Of a stretch of DNA of 14,181 nucleotides, positions 13,447-14,181 are shown in pieces (the first letter of the stretch is position 1; each line of letters opens with the position of its first letter). The notes beneath the pieces are model-generated. The model did no database searches and was not told where the DNA came from. It was given only the letters and a program-made list of their open reading frames with translations. The stretch comes from Burkholderiales bacterium (lineage in GTDB: Bacteria > Pseudomonadota > Gammaproteobacteria > Burkholderiales > JAEUOS01): assembly GCA_947456845.1 (NCBI GenBank), contig CANGUJ010000049.1:1-14181 (forward strand), in the 5' to 3' direction. A program made the position numbers and the translations under genes.

Positions 13447-13776
13447 TCAGGTTTTCCCGGCGGGCGCGCGAAAGCGCTTCCAGGGTCCGAGGATGCGCTT
13501 CCTGACGTAGAGCGTGGAAAAAATGCCGGCGGCCACCACAGCGCCGGCCACGACCATCGCGAAGTCCGAGCCGGTCTTGCTGGCCCACCAGAGGAAGGGC
13601 AGTCCGGCCAGCATGATCAGCAGTTGCCAGTATTCGGCCGAATGCACGTTCATCTCAACTTCCTGGTTGCAGGCGGGGCACTGCAGCGCCCGCCGGCCGC
13701 CTTCGGCCTCGAGCTTGACCATCTTCAGCGTCTTCTGCGTGATCGGTTGCTGGCAGTGCGGGCAGTTCCAGAGCAT
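13447..13776 (-). CDS. Small zinc-ribbon membrane protein, function unknown
   Basis: A 109-residue hypothetical protein. Two cysteine pairs, CPHC (Cys5 and Cys8) and CPAC (Cys33 and Cys36), form a likely zinc ribbon at the N-terminus. Two hydrophobic segments follow at about residues 48-65 (YWQLLIMLAGLPFLWW) and 70-91, then a basic C-terminal tail. The predicted arrangement is a cytoplasmic zinc domain anchored by two membrane helices. The start is an ATG at 13776 without a clear ribosome-binding sequence, 32 bp after the rhodanese gene and probably co-transcribed with it. I do not recognise a specific family. The cysteine spacing and coding-like composition make it a likely real gene. Confidence 0.72.
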   Translation of the reverse strand: MLWNCPHCQQPITQKTLKMVKLEAEGGRRALQCPACNQEVEMNVHSAEYWQLLIMLAGLPFLWWASKTGSDFAMVVAGAVVAAGIFSTLYVRKRILGPWKRFRAPAGKT

Positions 13777-13808
13777 GGCGGGGTACGGATAGTTGTGGAT
13801 GCGGGCAT

Positions 13809-14181
13809 TCAGGGGGCGGATTTTTGCGCGCGCGCGGCGGCCAGCTCCCTTTCCAGCGCCTCGATGCGGTTCTGCATGGCGCCGATACGGCTGTTGAGGG
13901 CGCCGACGTTGAGGAACACTGCATTGTTGGCCGGCAAGTCCAGGCTGTTGCCGTAGCCCAGCCAGGATGCGTCATACACCTTGACGTTCCGGAACCCGAG
14001 TTCGGTCAACACGGCTGCGGTCTCGGCGGCGCGCACGCCGGATTGGCAGTACACCACCGTTTCCTTGTGCGGGTCGAGTCGGGCGTACAGGGCCTTGAGG
14101 GAGTCGCGCGGCTTGAGCGACATGCCGGCGTTGTCGGCCACCTGGCGGCGCGCAAGTTTTTGCGCGGTGTCGGGGTCGACC
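13809..14181 (-). CDS. Rhodanese-domain sulfurtransferase, C-terminal part (partial at window edge)
   Basis: The frame is open to the window edge, so the 5' part is missing; 123 codons are visible. The active-site loop VVYCQSGVRAAETA holds the catalytic cysteine in a CxxGxRA pattern, followed by LTELGFRNVKVYDASWLGYGN, typical of the last strand and helix of a rhodanese domain. The domain moves sulfane sulfur between thiol acceptors. The C-terminal tail (RIGAMQNRIEALERELAAA) is a short predicted coiled coil, which is not part of a standard rhodanese. A GTG at 14141 is an internal valine rather than a start, because rhodanese sequence (KLARRQVADNAGM) continues upstream. Whether the whole protein has one or two rhodanese domains cannot be seen. 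Confidence 0.82.
   Translation of the reverse strand, partial: VDPDTAQKLARRQVADNAGMSLKPRDSLKALYARLDPHKETVVYCQSGVRAAETAAVLTELGFRNVKVYDASWLGYGNSLDLPANNAVFLNVGALNSRIGAMQNRIEALERELAAARAQKSAP

Overview
The window is GC-rich (clearly above 60% by eye) and densely coded. It looks like an accessory catabolic locus of a betaproteobacterium, most likely in the Burkholderiales. That placement is inferred from an orphan Bug-type solute-binding protein (a family greatly expanded in that order), a HAAT/Liv-type ABC importer with a Tat-like leader on its binding protein, and a mix of ring-modifying and side-chain enzymes. No rRNA, tRNA, transposase, integrase, CRISPR array or transcription regulator is visible.

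Layout. (1) Positions 1-2992, minus strand: a tight operon reading right to left, with an ACMSD-like amidohydrolase, a Bug-type binding protein 3 bp downstream, a PcaD-like alpha/beta hydrolase, and the first 13 codons of a further gene at the window edge. (2) 3057-3846, minus strand: a maleylpyruvate-isomerase-like (zeta-type) glutathione transferase, followed by a short remnant of an ABC-transporter ATPase. (3) 3847-4318: a divergent non-coding region with two families of short direct repeats, a 12-bp palindrome and a candidate promoter/operator. (4) 4319-5218, plus strand: a beta-hydroxyacid dehydrogenase. (5) 5350-12137, plus strand: a transport operon, livK - livH - cupin - livM - livG - livF, ending in an FAD-dependent aromatic hydroxylase. 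(6) 12166-13272, minus strand: a luciferase-like flavin monooxygenase that converges on the hydroxylase. (7) 13447-14181, minus strand: a small zinc-ribbon membrane protein and the C-terminal part of a rhodanese; these look like housekeeping flank.

Working model (inference). An aromatic or N-heterocyclic acid is imported by the ABC system and perhaps captured by the Bug protein. The FAD hydroxylase hydroxylates it, and a ring-opening or further oxidation step may use the luciferase-like enzyme. Acyclic intermediates would then be handled by the alpha/beta hydrolase (lactone, ester or amide), the glutathione-dependent isomerase, the amidohydrolase (decarboxylation or hydration) and the 3-hydroxyacid dehydrogenase. 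The cupin gene embedded between the two permease genes ties the transporter to catabolism rather than to amino-acid nutrition. I cannot name the substrate. The closest family resemblance of the hydroxylase is to 2,6-dihydroxypyridine 3-monooxygenase-type enzymes.
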